Source: Parasutterella muris
GTDB taxonomy: Bacteria > Pseudomonadota > Gammaproteobacteria > Burkholderiales > Burkholderiaceae_F
Direction: 5' to 3'
Assembly: GCF_943193095.1 (NCBI RefSeq)
Contig: NZ_CALPCV010000005.1
Location: 1 to 64,000, forward strand
DNA: 64,000 nucleotides
Positions within the stretch are counted from its first letter, which is position 1, and each line of letters opens with the position of its first letter. This document shows, piece by piece, positions 1-8,505 of the stretch. Below the pieces are notes generated by a model that made no database searches, was not told the origin of the DNA, and saw only the letters and a program-made list of their open reading frames with translations. Both the position numbers and the translations under genes were made by a program.

Positions 1-407
1 GGGAAGGTCTTGCTCAGCAAGGGTCGGCATTGATGCCAGAACTCTGCAATTTCCGTGCAGGAAGTTTTGCCTTGCATCGCAGCAAGAAGAATGACGCAAA
101 AGACAATATCCAATGGGTAAATGATCCGTCCGGGATCTCTGGGATCAATCACTTCTTGGGCAGGTGCGGCAATCTTAGCCGCTTGAAGTGAACCTTTTCT
201 TCTGCGCGGTTCCAGAGTAACCAATTTCTCCAAATCAGTTTCACCGGGCGGAAGTTTTCCCAAAGTCTCCGTTGAAATTCTTCTGCTGTTTTTAATCTTT
301 GGATCGTAAACGCTGACGACTCTTTGAACATAAGTCCAACCGTCTTTTCGTTTCGCACGAATGATAGAAGTGTGCTCTTTTGGGTTATCAGATCTTGGTC
401 TTGACAT
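1..407 (-). CDS. Transposase, N-terminal part (runs off window edge)
   Basis: An open frame starts at an ATG at 407 behind a good ribosome site (AAGGTGA) and stays open to base 1, giving about 135 residues of a truncated protein. The product begins MSRPRSDN, has a basic N-terminal part, then a segment with DPRDPGR, a hydrophobic helix and TSCTEIAEFW. That segment resembles the helical N-terminal domain associated with DDE transposases of the ISAs1 type (DDE_Tnp_1-associated). The catalytic domain would lie outside the window, so activity cannot be judged. Family assignment is inference from a short region. Confidence 0.6.
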   Translation of the reverse strand, partial: MSRPRSDNPKEHTSIIRAKRKDGWTYVQRVVSVYDPKIKNSRRISTETLGKLPPGETDLEKLVTLEPRRRKGSLQAAKIAAPAQEVIDPRDPGRIIYPLDIVFCVILLAAMQGKTSCTEIAEFWHQCRPLLSKTF

Positions 408-511
408 AGCAATCACCTTATGTTGATCTCTAATATTATATTATTCATCACGATAAAAGGCAAGCACTTTTCCTAATAAATTCATGCAATTATCAGAAAT
501 TTTCGCAGATA

Positions 512-845
512 TTATTCAGATTTTTTATTAATATCGTGCGTCGAACCTGATTCCGAGGTTTCTCTTCTTTTGGCTTGTACGTTTATGGCCATCCTGAGGG
601 ATTGGGCAATTATGTGGACCATTAGCTCTCCCATATAGGAAGTTCGAGCTGCCTGCAGCCGATCTCCGTCATTGAGGACTTTAAATTGTCTAAAAGCGAT
701 TTCAACAATATTTCTCCGCCGGTAGATTTTCAATGCCTCGATCGGGTCTTCGAGCCAATCGCTGCGGATAACAAAGCAGCCGGCAGTACGCTCCCATAAA
801 CGAAGAGCCTCAAAATTCTTCTTCCATGCCTTCTTTTTCTTCACA
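512..845 (-). pseudogene. IS4/IS1634-type transposase C-terminal remnant
   Basis: Only the C-terminal end of a DDE transposase survives. The translated remnant holds the IS4-superfamily YREK signature: Y, two residues, R, three residues, E, six residues, K, within YRRRNIVEIAFRQFK. It is followed by a helix like that in the complete transposase at 44.1-45.8 kb. The frame continues upstream to about 1126 but that part looks like unrelated AT-rich sequence, so the gene is 5'-truncated. It lies upstream of a second transposase start at 407, so this is a patch of IS debris. It encodes no functional transposase. Confidence 0.65.
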
Positions 846-1295
846 GGCCTCCTAGCTAAGAGTGAATTTTTAGAGTTGGTATATTGGATAAATAATTTAA
901 AAAACTTATACAAAATCAAATAGTTCAATCGACCAGATCTTATGTTTATACGTTTTACAGGTGTATTTCTATGAAAGAAGAGCGAAAGAATATTGCTTCG
1001 AGATCTTAATGACACGAGAGAGATTGCATATTCCTGCGAAGAGCATCCCGAAAGCACTTCATTTTTGTTCAAATCATTAAAACATACAGCCGAGAATATA
1101 TTTAAATAAATATCGTTTATTTTCAAATAGATAATATGTAGATATATAGATAGCTGATTTAATAATCAGGAATTTTCTTTATTCCAGCCTAGAGAAAAAT
1201 TACAACCACTCAAAAAGGTGAAGGGTTTTACCTAATTCCATCCCCCCCCCCTGAGAAATAGTAGTATCCGAGGCAATGTATCCCAAGCTATTACT
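846..1295. other. AT-rich gap upstream of the envelope operon
   Basis: No convincing gene is seen here. It contains AT-rich sequence around 880-1200, probably left by the IS remnant, and the run of C at 1242-1251. The promoter of the gene at 1296 must lie here, but I could not assign -35 and -10 boxes with confidence. Confidence 0.5.
1242..1251. repeat. Homopolymeric C10 tract
   Basis: Ten consecutive C residues end 44 bases before the ATG at 1296. Tracts of this length slip during replication. In a promoter or leader they can alter expression by changing spacing, as in phase-variable loci of other Proteobacteria. The tract is not inside a recognised reading frame. Confidence 0.9.
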
Positions 1296-2183
1296 ATGTT
1301 AAAAAATATCGTATCAGTCCTGCTCTCGTTGTCTTTTGTCTCGTTTTCTGCCTTGGCACAGGATGCTAAGTACAGAGTCGCAGTTTCAGATTTGATTGTC
1401 AGTGAAGCAATTCCTGCAAAACAGCAGGAAATTGTCCGAAAATCATCTTTAATTTCAGATGTCGAAAACGCGATTCGTAACGGAAGAAAGTTTGAACTGC
1501 TTACCCGACGAGCTGCTCATCTGCAGGCGATTCGAAAAGAACAGGAGTTCGCTCAGTCGGATCTTGCTGCCGGCGATGCGGCTCATAAAGGTGAGTTTTC
1601 AAACGCTCAGTCCTTAGTACAGATTGAAGTTTTAGATTTCAATTTCGGCCGATCTGCCAGTAAAGTTCCGAACATCAGCAATAAATACAAAGTTCAGGAC
1701 GGAGCTCGTATCGAATTGTCCGTTCAGATTATTGACACGAGCAAAGGCACTGTCGTCGCTTCATTCCCGATTAAAGCATCCAACTCCGGCGGTTCCTTTA
1801 TCGCAAATGGAGTCGGTAGCCCTTCCAGAGCCGTTTTGGATAAAACACTTGAGGGTGTCGCCGGTCAATTGGCCAACCAATTGTCCGATACGGTTTTTCC
1901 CATCACAGTGCTTCGAGTTCAGGGCAAAAAACTTTTCATAAATCGCGGCAATGACAGCGGTTTAAAAGTCGGAGAGAAATTCATCATTTTTGAACCGGGC
2001 GAAGAATTAGTGGATCCGCAGACCGGTGAAAGTCTTGGTTCTGCTGAAACAGAGGTCGGTGAATGCACGGTCTCCAGAATCAACCCTAAGTTTAGCGTTG
2101 TTGATGTCACCAGCGGTGATCCTGCCTCGTTTGCTGAGGGATTCATTCTCCGTCGGCCGGTAGCAAACAATAAAAAGAAGTAA
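1296..2183 (+). CDS. CsgG/FlgT-like secreted envelope protein
   Basis: The 295-residue product has a clear Sec signal peptide (cleavage likely after SALA). A middle region resembles the CsgG/LpoB-type fold: YRVAVSDLIV near the start, FELLTRR, and a later IEVLDF strand. A C-terminal domain (about 205-285) resembles the FlgT C-terminal domain, with INRG-x4-GLKVGEKF and VDPQTGE. It lacks a lipobox, so it should be a soluble periplasmic protein. It is first in a run of six same-strand envelope genes, nine bases before the next. No strong ribosome site precedes the ATG. Role is unproven; outer-membrane or cell-wall assembly is the context-based guess. Confidence 0.65.
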   Translation: MLKNIVSVLLSLSFVSFSALAQDAKYRVAVSDLIVSEAIPAKQQEIVRKSSLISDVENAIRNGRKFELLTRRAAHLQAIRKEQEFAQSDLAAGDAAHKGEFSNAQSLVQIEVLDFNFGRSASKVPNISNKYKVQDGARIELSVQIIDTSKGTVVASFPIKASNSGGSFIANGVGSPSRAVLDKTLEGVAGQLANQLSDTVFPITVLRVQGKKLFINRGNDSGLKVGEKFIIFEPGEELVDPQTGESLGSAETEVGECTVSRINPKFSVVDVTSGDPASFAEGFILRRPVANNKKK

Positions 2184-2192
2184 GAAATCGAA

Positions 2193-3437
2193 ATGAATCT
2201 GAAGAAATTTAAACGTCTGACACTTTCCCTGTTGGTCAGCGCCGCTTTTAGCGCTGAGGTACTGGCAGCGGGAGTAATCACGAAAACGGTTCAAGCTGTT
2301 GGTACTGGGTCAACTCGACCGGTTGCGGTCCAGGCCGCATTGACTGAAGCGGTTTCTCAAGTTTCCGGTATTTCTCTGAAGGCGCAGACCGCATCGGTCA
2401 GTGCCGCGGCTTCGGCTGCGACCATTGAAGAGGATTCCAAAGGAAGATCAGAAGAGTCCAGGTCGTCTGTCAGCGATGCCCTAGCGAGCTCGACAGAAAC
2501 AAAGACTAAAGGTCATGTGAAATCATTCTCTGTAGTGGATGTCACTGAGGAGCCGAATGGCTTGTTTAAGGCTGTGGTTGATGCGGATATCAGTGTTTAT
2601 AAAGACGATTCACAGTCCACTAGAAGACGAATCGCTGTTATTCCTTTTTATTACAGAGGAAACACAAAACTTGTTGAGGACTTTGATCAGCGTCTGAGAC
2701 AGAGTCTGGTAGATTATTTAACCGGAACTAGACATTTTGCAGTTCTGGACAGAGATTTCCAAGGCGATCGACTTGGAGAACTGGCCGGACTTTTAAATCC
2801 CGATGTCAAACCCGAGGAAAGGGCGAGGATTGGAAACAGCTTGGGCTCTGACTATGTCCTTGTCGGTCAAATTAACAACTTTGTACTGAAGCAGAACAAC
2901 AAGCAGGACCCGTATACCAAAGAAATCAGTAAGGTTATCGAGGGACATGTGAGTTTGAGCTGGAGGTTGATTGAAGCGGCCACAGGTCAGATTGCAGCAT
3001 CCGGCACAGAAGATAAGATCGTAAAACTTAAAAAGCCTGAAGATGTGTATGAACAAGGTGCTGAGGATGGCTATGCCATCGGAGCGAAACTTTCAAACAT
3101 CATCTATCCGATTATGGCGCTTGCCTACAACAACGGTACTCTGACTTTATCTCAAGGCGGAGACACAGTTAAGGTAGGAGACGTATACAACTTGGTTAAA
3201 TACGGCAAGGTTCTGGAGGATCCCTATACGGGAGAACCTTTGGCTCGAGATGAAATTAAAGTCGGGCAGGTCCGTATCAGTGACGCTTCTCCGAAAATTT
3301 CTCATGCTTCTGTCATTAAGTCGAACGTAGATCTGGTCGGTCTGGTGCCTCGTGAATACATCCTCAGAGCGCTGCCCCGGGAAGAAGCTCAACAGACAAA
3401 GAAGAAAGTTGTTAAAACCCAGCAACCTAAGTGGTAA
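2193..3437 (+). CDS. FlgT-like three-domain periplasmic protein
   Basis: The 414-residue product has a signal peptide and appears to follow the FlgT domain order. There is an N-terminal LPP20-like domain (about 25-130, with VQAVGTGSTRPVAVQAALTE), a middle CsgG-like domain starting near RRRIAVIPF and including LDRDF, and a C-terminal domain with GDTVKVGDVYNLV and DPYTGEPL. The C-terminal part is clearly related to that of the upstream neighbour, so the pair may come from duplication. FlgT in Vibrio forms a flagellar H-ring, but no flagellar gene is present here, so a general envelope role is more likely. It ends in a basic KKK-rich tail. Confidence 0.65.
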   Translation: MNLKKFKRLTLSLLVSAAFSAEVLAAGVITKTVQAVGTGSTRPVAVQAALTEAVSQVSGISLKAQTASVSAAASAATIEEDSKGRSEESRSSVSDALASSTETKTKGHVKSFSVVDVTEEPNGLFKAVVDADISVYKDDSQSTRRRIAVIPFYYRGNTKLVEDFDQRLRQSLVDYLTGTRHFAVLDRDFQGDRLGELAGLLNPDVKPEERARIGNSLGSDYVLVGQINNFVLKQNNKQDPYTKEISKVIEGHVSLSWRLIEAATGQIAASGTEDKIVKLKKPEDVYEQGAEDGYAIGAKLSNIIYPIMALAYNNGTLTLSQGGDTVKVGDVYNLVKYGKVLEDPYTGEPLARDEIKVGQVRISDASPKISHASVIKSNVDLVGLVPREYILRALPREEAQQTKKKVVKTQQPKW

Positions 3438-3443
3438 TTTCCA

Positions 3444-4919
3444 ATGAATAACTTTAAAAAAATAGCGTTATGCGCGGCCGTCTTGCTTGCAGCCGGTTTA
3501 TCTGCTTCGGTGGCAATCTCCCAACAGGCGGCTGACGTCAACGTCAGCTCTTCAGCCGCTGCCGCTGCTGTTTCTCATGGTGCAACGGCAATTGTGGCCG
3601 CCGACGTTAAAGACGTTAACGAGTCAGCGGACAATAAAGTAAAACGTGCGTACAAGGTTTCTAAAAACCCGCATTTTGAGCTGGAGAAACAGGTCAAGGC
3701 TTATCTCAAGGAAAAGAATCTTCGCGCTGGCGGAACAACAAATGCCCGCGGTAAGGTCATCTTTTATAAGGTTATTGATGTTGACGGGAATAAAGCCTCA
3801 TCTGATTTTTTCCGCCAGGTTGAATTGGCCTATGAAAAAGCATACTTAAGTGCCCTGAAAGATTTCTCTAATTTCCTGGTGAATAAGACATCCTCGGAAA
3901 TTTCTTCGGAATTTTTCAATGATGACAGCTCGAACGCCGGTGCATTTAAGAATGAAAAAGCAGAGGGCGTATCTAAGATTCAGGCGATCGGAGAAAAAAT
4001 ACTAGCTCTATCTGAAGCTCACCTCGACCAAGCTTTGCAAAAAGCGGGCGTGGATCCGTCGCAGTACTCGTCAAGACCTAAAGATGAAAAAATTCGTCTC
4101 TTAAATGACGTGCTTATTGCTAGGACAAAATCAGCGACGAGTATTCAGATGAGCGGCATCACAATTCTGGATAACTTCATTACTGTTAATGAAGACGGCA
4201 AGGCCGCGGTAGCCGTGGTTCTCATGCGGTCTCCAGTCACGCAGGATCTTGCTCTTTGCTTAAAGAACAGAGTTCCGCCGAATCTTAAGGCAGTAGGGGC
4301 TCCCCTTGAAGAGCAGCTGCCGGTGAACGACGACGAGAAACTGTCCGAACTCTACGGATCGCGTCTGTTGGTAGATGAAAACGGCCCTGCAGTTGTGTCT
4401 TTCGGATTCTGGTCTGTTAAGAAGTCCAATAATCCTACAATTCAAAGCCGTCATATCGAAGCCGCTCAGAAACAGGCTTCCGCAATTGCAAGAGCGAACC
4501 TTGCACAATTCTTGTCATTGTCCTTCTCTTCTGAAGAGAACGCTTCACGCGGAACTAAAACAGAAGAATACGCAGTGAAAGATGGAAAGACTGGCATGAT
4601 TGATCCGAGTGTTGTAGAAGCTGCGGTCGAATCTATTGTTGATGAAAAATCTCGTCTTAAAGCCAGCGCTAATCTCTCCGGAGCCAGAAATATTGTCGAT
4701 TGGCAGTATGAAGATCCTGAAGACGGCCAAATTGTCGTCGGTGTGGTTTTAGCTTTCAGCATGGACAGCATCAGCGCTGCAGCCGGATTAAAAGCTAACC
4801 AAAACAAGAGAGTCGCCTCCTCAGCCGTTGAAAAGAATTCCGAATCGAGTGAATCACAAAAGAGCAGAGATGCCGTTTCTAAGAAATCGGCAGTCACCTC
4901 TGCGCTAGATGTTTTTTAA
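3444..4919 (+). CDS. DUF6844-like periplasmic protein
   Basis: The 491-residue product has a signal peptide and an Ala/Ser/Val-rich stretch after it, then an alpha/beta body containing GSRLLVDENGPAVVSFG and KQASAIARANLAQFLSLSFSSE. It ends in a Ser/Lys-rich tail. I believe it matches the uncharacterised DUF6844 family, which is usually found beside CsgG/FlgT-like and LpoB-type genes. The two segments in which aromatic-poor helices follow a VVL- or VVGVV-strand suggest repeated domains. The gene starts six bases after its neighbour's stop, so it is probably co-transcribed. Function unknown. Confidence 0.5.
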   Translation: MNNFKKIALCAAVLLAAGLSASVAISQQAADVNVSSSAAAAAVSHGATAIVAADVKDVNESADNKVKRAYKVSKNPHFELEKQVKAYLKEKNLRAGGTTNARGKVIFYKVIDVDGNKASSDFFRQVELAYEKAYLSALKDFSNFLVNKTSSEISSEFFNDDSSNAGAFKNEKAEGVSKIQAIGEKILALSEAHLDQALQKAGVDPSQYSSRPKDEKIRLLNDVLIARTKSATSIQMSGITILDNFITVNEDGKAAVAVVLMRSPVTQDLALCLKNRVPPNLKAVGAPLEEQLPVNDDEKLSELYGSRLLVDENGPAVVSFGFWSVKKSNNPTIQSRHIEAAQKQASAIARANLAQFLSLSFSSEENASRGTKTEEYAVKDGKTGMIDPSVVEAAVESIVDEKSRLKASANLSGARNIVDWQYEDPEDGQIVVGVVLAFSMDSISAAAGLKANQNKRVASSAVEKNSESSESQKSRDAVSKKSAVTSALDVF

Positions 4920-4943
4920 ACCTATAAAGTCCAGGGGAATCCC

Positions 4944-6482
4944 ATGAAATTAAAAAGAAAACTTCTTATAACAGCAATTTTGGTTTCCGTTGCTGCGATG
5001 TCCGGTTGTGCGACGCACAGCGACCGCATCGGAATGACCGGAGAGGCTGAAAGTACGCAAACTTATGCTCAGGCATACCAGCCGGCACGAGAAATGCTGA
5101 ACTCCGGGAAGGTTGAGGACCTGAGAGCCAAGATGCTGGAAAATGATAAGACTGCTGACGGCAAAGTTCTGACAAATGAAGAAATGAAAGAAAAGCTTCT
5201 TGAAACAGCAGGAGAGCTTGCTATTTTGGAAAGAGCTCTTTTGGCTTTGAATGCAGGAAGTCCTGAACGTGCCCGTTTCTTCTTTGATGTTGCAGAAGAG
5301 AAGCAGGCTAAAACAGAAAGCAGCGGCGTAACAGGAGCGTTAAGTTCGTTCGGCAAGAGCGGCGCGGCAGTCCTGACCGGCGCAGAAGAGATGCGCAATT
5401 ATGAATTAAGAGGCTATGAAAAAGTCATGCTTCTTAACTACAAGTCGCTCACCTACCTGCTTACCGGAGATACGGAAAAAGCATATAACGTAGCTCGACG
5501 CGCTATTGACGTACAGCAGGAAGAGCATGAGAAGTTTGAAAAAGAATTAGCCGCTCTCAAAGAAAAAGGAGAAGAGGCTAAAGAATCTGGAACAGATGTC
5601 ACCAAAGAACTGGGTAAATACAAGAAAGAGATTCTTAAGGACGCTAACAGCACTATGAGCTCCGCAGACGTCAAGAAAGCGAAACTTGTTAAATCCGCGT
5701 ACGTCAATCCGTTTGGCGACTACATGGACGCGCTTATTCTTGAATTAGACGCAATCGGACAGCAGGCGGCCGATCTTGGCAGCGCGAAGACAGCTTATAA
5801 AAAAGCTCTGGAAAATAATCCTTCCTGCGGCGCGGCAAAAGAAGGTGTAAACAATGTAGAGAAGGGAGTTCCGGAAGGAAAGAAAATCGTTCAGGTTATC
5901 TTGTCTGACGGCTTCTCACCGGTAAGAGAGGAAAAGACGGCTAAGTTCAAGGTCGGCACTTATGCAGGCGAAATTCATTACGCCGATCTTGAATCTCAGC
6001 CGACAAACTTTGGTTCCGCAAGCGTTTCCGTTGGCGGACAGACGAAGAAGATGTCGAGTTTAACCAAGATGGAAAGTTTGATCTATCGTGATGAACTCGA
6101 TCGTATGCCTTGGCGCCAGGCCATGTTCTTTGCGGCCTTTGCTCGTCATGTCGCTGCCGGCATCGCTCAGGCAGCCGCAGAGAAGAAGGCTGGTGTTTTC
6201 GGAACACTGGCAGGAAATATGGTTAGTAAGACGATCGGTGCGGCTCAGCATCCGGACACCCGTTCTTGGATGACTCTGCCGAATCAGATCATGGTTGCTC
6301 GCTTTATCGTTCCGGCCAATCAGCAGTCTCTGACGATTACTACCTATAACAAGGCTGGCGGAAAGCTCGCTTCTAAGTCGGTGAAACTGGAAGGCACTGA
6401 CTCGACAGTGGTTTATGCCACGAGTTACAACAAGAACTTAACGGTTTCCGAGTTCCAGAAAAAAAGTAAGCAGGAAAACTAA
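4944..6482 (+). CDS. COG3014-family lipoprotein
   Basis: The 512-residue product has a lipoprotein signal peptide with Cys at the end of AAMSGC, so it should be lipid-anchored. The N-terminal half is helical and TPR-like, with AYNVARRAIDVQQEEHEKFEKE, a charged coiled-coil stretch (about 190-230) and a region counting paired helices. The C-terminal half is beta-rich with a hydrophobic helix rich in alanine (HVAAGIAQAAAEKKAG). This arrangement matches the COG3014 family, which in several Proteobacteria sits directly upstream of ycfL and lpoB, as it does here. Its stop overlaps the next start (TAATG), which indicates translational coupling. Confidence 0.7.
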   Translation: MKLKRKLLITAILVSVAAMSGCATHSDRIGMTGEAESTQTYAQAYQPAREMLNSGKVEDLRAKMLENDKTADGKVLTNEEMKEKLLETAGELAILERALLALNAGSPERARFFFDVAEEKQAKTESSGVTGALSSFGKSGAAVLTGAEEMRNYELRGYEKVMLLNYKSLTYLLTGDTEKAYNVARRAIDVQQEEHEKFEKELAALKEKGEEAKESGTDVTKELGKYKKEILKDANSTMSSADVKKAKLVKSAYVNPFGDYMDALILELDAIGQQAADLGSAKTAYKKALENNPSCGAAKEGVNNVEKGVPEGKKIVQVILSDGFSPVREEKTAKFKVGTYAGEIHYADLESQPTNFGSASVSVGGQTKKMSSLTKMESLIYRDELDRMPWRQAMFFAAFARHVAAGIAQAAAEKKAGVFGTLAGNMVSKTIGAAQHPDTRSWMTLPNQIMVARFIVPANQQSLTITTYNKAGGKLASKSVKLEGTDSTVVYATSYNKNLTVSEFQKKSKQEN

Positions 6483-6982
6483 TGAAAAATATCTCTAGAA
6501 AAATTGCGCTGGTTTTGAGCCTGAGTGCAGTTCTGGGCCTTTCAGCCTGTGCAACTCAGGAACCGCAGCCGCCGGTTGCTCTTGAAGATACTTCTGTTTC
6601 TGGTTTAACGATCATCTACGGAACAGAGCCTTTGGCCAGATCCGTAGGATTTCTCGGCGGCAAGGTTTATCAGGACGGCAGCCTCAAACGAATGAGCGGC
6701 TCTATTAAAAACCTGACGCAAGCGACCTTCCCGGTAGAGTATCAGGTAACGTGGCACGACGTGAATGGTGCTCCGCTGCCGAATGCTTCATCCTGGACCC
6801 GTGTTACGTTAAATCCGAGAGCTCAGAAACCGATTTCCAGCTTTGCAAAGGGCACTGAAGGGCAGAGCGCTGTCCTGACGTTTAAGGTTCCTGCCGATGT
6901 CGAAATTTTTATTCCGGAGCCTGATCCGGTCGAAGTGATGAGATATCAGCAGGAGCAGGCAGCCAGAAATGCCGCTCAATAA
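6482..6982 (+). CDS. ycfL: YcfL-like lipoprotein (DUF1425)
   Basis: The 166-residue product has a lipobox LSAC after a short signal peptide and a small beta-sandwich domain. Features typical of the YcfL/DUF1425 family are the sequence YQVTWHD followed by NPRAQKPI and a VLTFKVPAD strand. In enterobacteria ycfL precedes lpoB (ycfM); the same order here supports the call. It may help the neighbouring LpoB-type factor but no activity is established. It has a short C-terminal Gln/Ala-rich tail. Confidence 0.75.
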   Translation: MKNISRKIALVLSLSAVLGLSACATQEPQPPVALEDTSVSGLTIIYGTEPLARSVGFLGGKVYQDGSLKRMSGSIKNLTQATFPVEYQVTWHDVNGAPLPNASSWTRVTLNPRAQKPISSFAKGTEGQSAVLTFKVPADVEIFIPEPDPVEVMRYQQEQAARNAAQ

Positions 6983-7003
6983 AAATTCAAGGAATTAACT
7001 TAT

Positions 7004-7540
7004 ATGAAATTAAAACTTTTATCGTTGGTGTTGGCGACTGCTGCTTTAACCGGATGCGCAACAAGCGACAGTTCCAACACCGGATCTTTCCTGCCTATTG
7101 GGCGGACTCAAACAGTGTCCATTCAGGATTCTTCTGCAAGAATTCATTTAGATACCAAGGTAGCATTGAATGACATCATTGCTTTTTCTGAGAATCTGAC
7201 CAACAAGATGCTTGCATCTCCGGTGTTTAAAAACGCCAAAAACAAGCCCAAGATTGTGGTTGGCAAACTTAGAAATACTACACACGATGAGAACATTCGA
7301 ATCCAGGATATTCACGACAGAATTCAAGAAACCCTTTTCAATTCCGGAGTCGTGAGAGTTTTGGACGGATCTGCAACGAATTTCAACTACATTATGCAGA
7401 CTGAAATTACAGACACCGTGCAGCGTGCACCTGACGGCCAAAAGATGGTCGACTACTCCATGAAAATCAAACTTTTCAACGTGAGCGGCGAACTGGTCGG
7501 ACAGTGGAGTGATGATCTGTCTTTATTTAAGTCACGGTAA
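7004..7540 (+). CDS. lpoB: Penicillin-binding protein activator LpoB
   Basis: The 178-residue product is an outer-membrane lipoprotein with lipobox LTGC and a C-terminal LpoB-type domain. KPKIVVGKLRN is the first strand, followed by IRIQDIHDRIQETLF, VRVLDGSA and a MQTEITD strand. It lacks the long proline-rich linker of the enterobacterial protein. LpoB spans the periplasm to activate the class A penicillin-binding protein PBP1b. It is the last gene of the six-gene run, with a terminator-like hairpin at 7676-7700 downstream. Confidence 0.8.
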   Translation: MKLKLLSLVLATAALTGCATSDSSNTGSFLPIGRTQTVSIQDSSARIHLDTKVALNDIIAFSENLTNKMLASPVFKNAKNKPKIVVGKLRNTTHDENIRIQDIHDRIQETLFNSGVVRVLDGSATNFNYIMQTEITDTVQRAPDGQKMVDYSMKIKLFNVSGELVGQWSDDLSLFKSR

Positions 7541-7675
7541 CAAGTCATTCGGTCTCTTTTGTGTGAAAAGCGGTTTTACTACTACAGCAAAAGGGACTGA
7601 GCTTGTTATTGGCAGGGATGGATATGAGTCCGTCCCTATGACTGATGAGAAAATTCGAAGGTCTCTAAATCATTA

Positions 7676-7700
7676 AGAGCTCGCTTAATGCGGGCTTTTC
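7676..7700 (+). terminator. Terminator after lpoB
   Basis: A stem of AGCTCGC and GCGGGCT (one G-T wobble) with a five-base loop is followed by TTTT. It would end transcription of the envelope operon. Confidence 0.6.
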
Positions 7701-7979
7701 TCATAACTGGATTTAATAAACGAATTCAGATCATGATTGCCGGAAGGCATGCGGTTTTCGTTATCACGGTCTTCAGAACGAATGAGCAGCGAGCAGATTC
7801 CTCGCCGGAGTGTGTTGGCGGTACGGTCTTACAAATAAGCCGCAGAATGGCAGCAATCATAGAGCTCACGTCGTTTTCGGACTGTATTTTTAAATACAAA
7901 ACTGTGCCGAAGATTGAGCTTCAAGGTCTGTTGCTCACATTAGGGAAATCCCTTATTAAGATCAAAACTAAATAGTAAA

Positions 7980-8004
7980 ATCAAATCATGGAAGTTGATT
8001 TGAT
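7980..8004. promoter_or_regulatory. Perfect 9-bp dyad upstream of the AbrB-like gene
   Basis: ATCAAATCA and TGATTTGAT form a perfect inverted repeat around a seven-base spacer, 68 bases before the start at 8072. A dyad of this size is a likely operator. AbrB/MazE-type proteins often repress their own promoters, so self-binding is plausible but unproven. Confidence 0.5.
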
Positions 8005-8071
8005 CGCAGGGTTCTGCTAACGCAAATAAGAACGGACGCAGTCAAAGAAGTTGAGAATATAGGAGGCTTTT

Positions 8072-8284
8072 ATGTCGAACAGTTTTTCTTCTAATTCTGT
8101 TGTTTGGGTGGACGGCCAGGTAACTCTTCCGAAACACATTCTTAAAGCGCTGGGTATCGAGAGCGGCCGCCGTTCAAATGTCACGTTTATTGTCGAAGAC
8201 GGTCAGGTGCGCATCGTCAATAGTGCGGAATTCGCAATGAGCAACCTCAAGAAATATCAGCAGGACAGCAAAGAAGCTGCATAA
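8072..8284 (+). CDS. AbrB/MazE/SpoVT-fold DNA-binding protein
   Basis: The 70-residue product starts behind an excellent ribosome site (AGGAGG). It has the swapped-hairpin AbrB/MazE pattern: VWVDGQVTLPKHILKALGIESG, a variable strand, then VTFIVEDGQVRIVN. Such proteins bind DNA as dimers and are either transcription factors or toxin-antitoxin antitoxins. No toxin gene lies beside it: the next gene downstream is the ATP-grasp at 8506. So it is more likely a free-standing regulator. The dyad just upstream is a candidate autoregulatory site. Confidence 0.75.
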   Translation: MSNSFSSNSVVWVDGQVTLPKHILKALGIESGRRSNVTFIVEDGQVRIVNSAEFAMSNLKKYQQDSKEAA

Positions 8285-8311
8285 GCAGCTGTCTTCATTC
8301 ACCCGCATAAT

Positions 8312-8340
8312 TGAGCGTCGTTTCGAGCGCTCGCCCCTTT
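8312..8340 (+). terminator. Hairpin after the AbrB-like gene
   Basis: GAGCGTCG and CGAGCGCTC can pair around a TTT loop with one bulged G, followed by CCCCTTT. It is a weak terminator candidate because the T tract is short. Confidence 0.35.
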
Positions 8341-8448
8341 AAGTTTAGCCTCTGGACCTTATCTTCAGGATGAGGGTTACAGGGGCTGTAATTTCTTATG
8401 TCGCAGATAAATAATTCCCTGAGAAACTGAATAAAAGCTGTAATTTCA

Positions 8449-8454
8449 TATAAT
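8449..8454 (+). promoter_or_regulatory. Possible -10 box (TATAAT) of the ATP-grasp operon
   Basis: A perfect TATAAT lies 51 bases before the ATG at 8506. At the right distance upstream only a weak -35 match is seen, so the promoter call is tentative. Confidence 0.4.
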
Positions 8455-8505
8455 GAAAGAAGAATAAAAAATCCCTCAACTGTCCATTACCCACAAGGAG
8501 CTGAT

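Larger units (their letters stand above)
7541..8071. other. Gap with terminator and operator-like dyad
   Basis: About 530 bases separate lpoB from the next clear gene. Apart from the hairpin at 7676-7700 and the dyad at 7980-8004 I see no supported gene. An open stretch at 7688-7975 has no ribosome site and no recognisable protein, so I do not call it. Confidence 0.5.

Noticed and set aside
7688..7975. A 95-residue open frame on the plus strand after lpoB
   Set aside because: It starts inside a terminator hairpin, lacks a ribosome site and its product resembles nothing I recognise.
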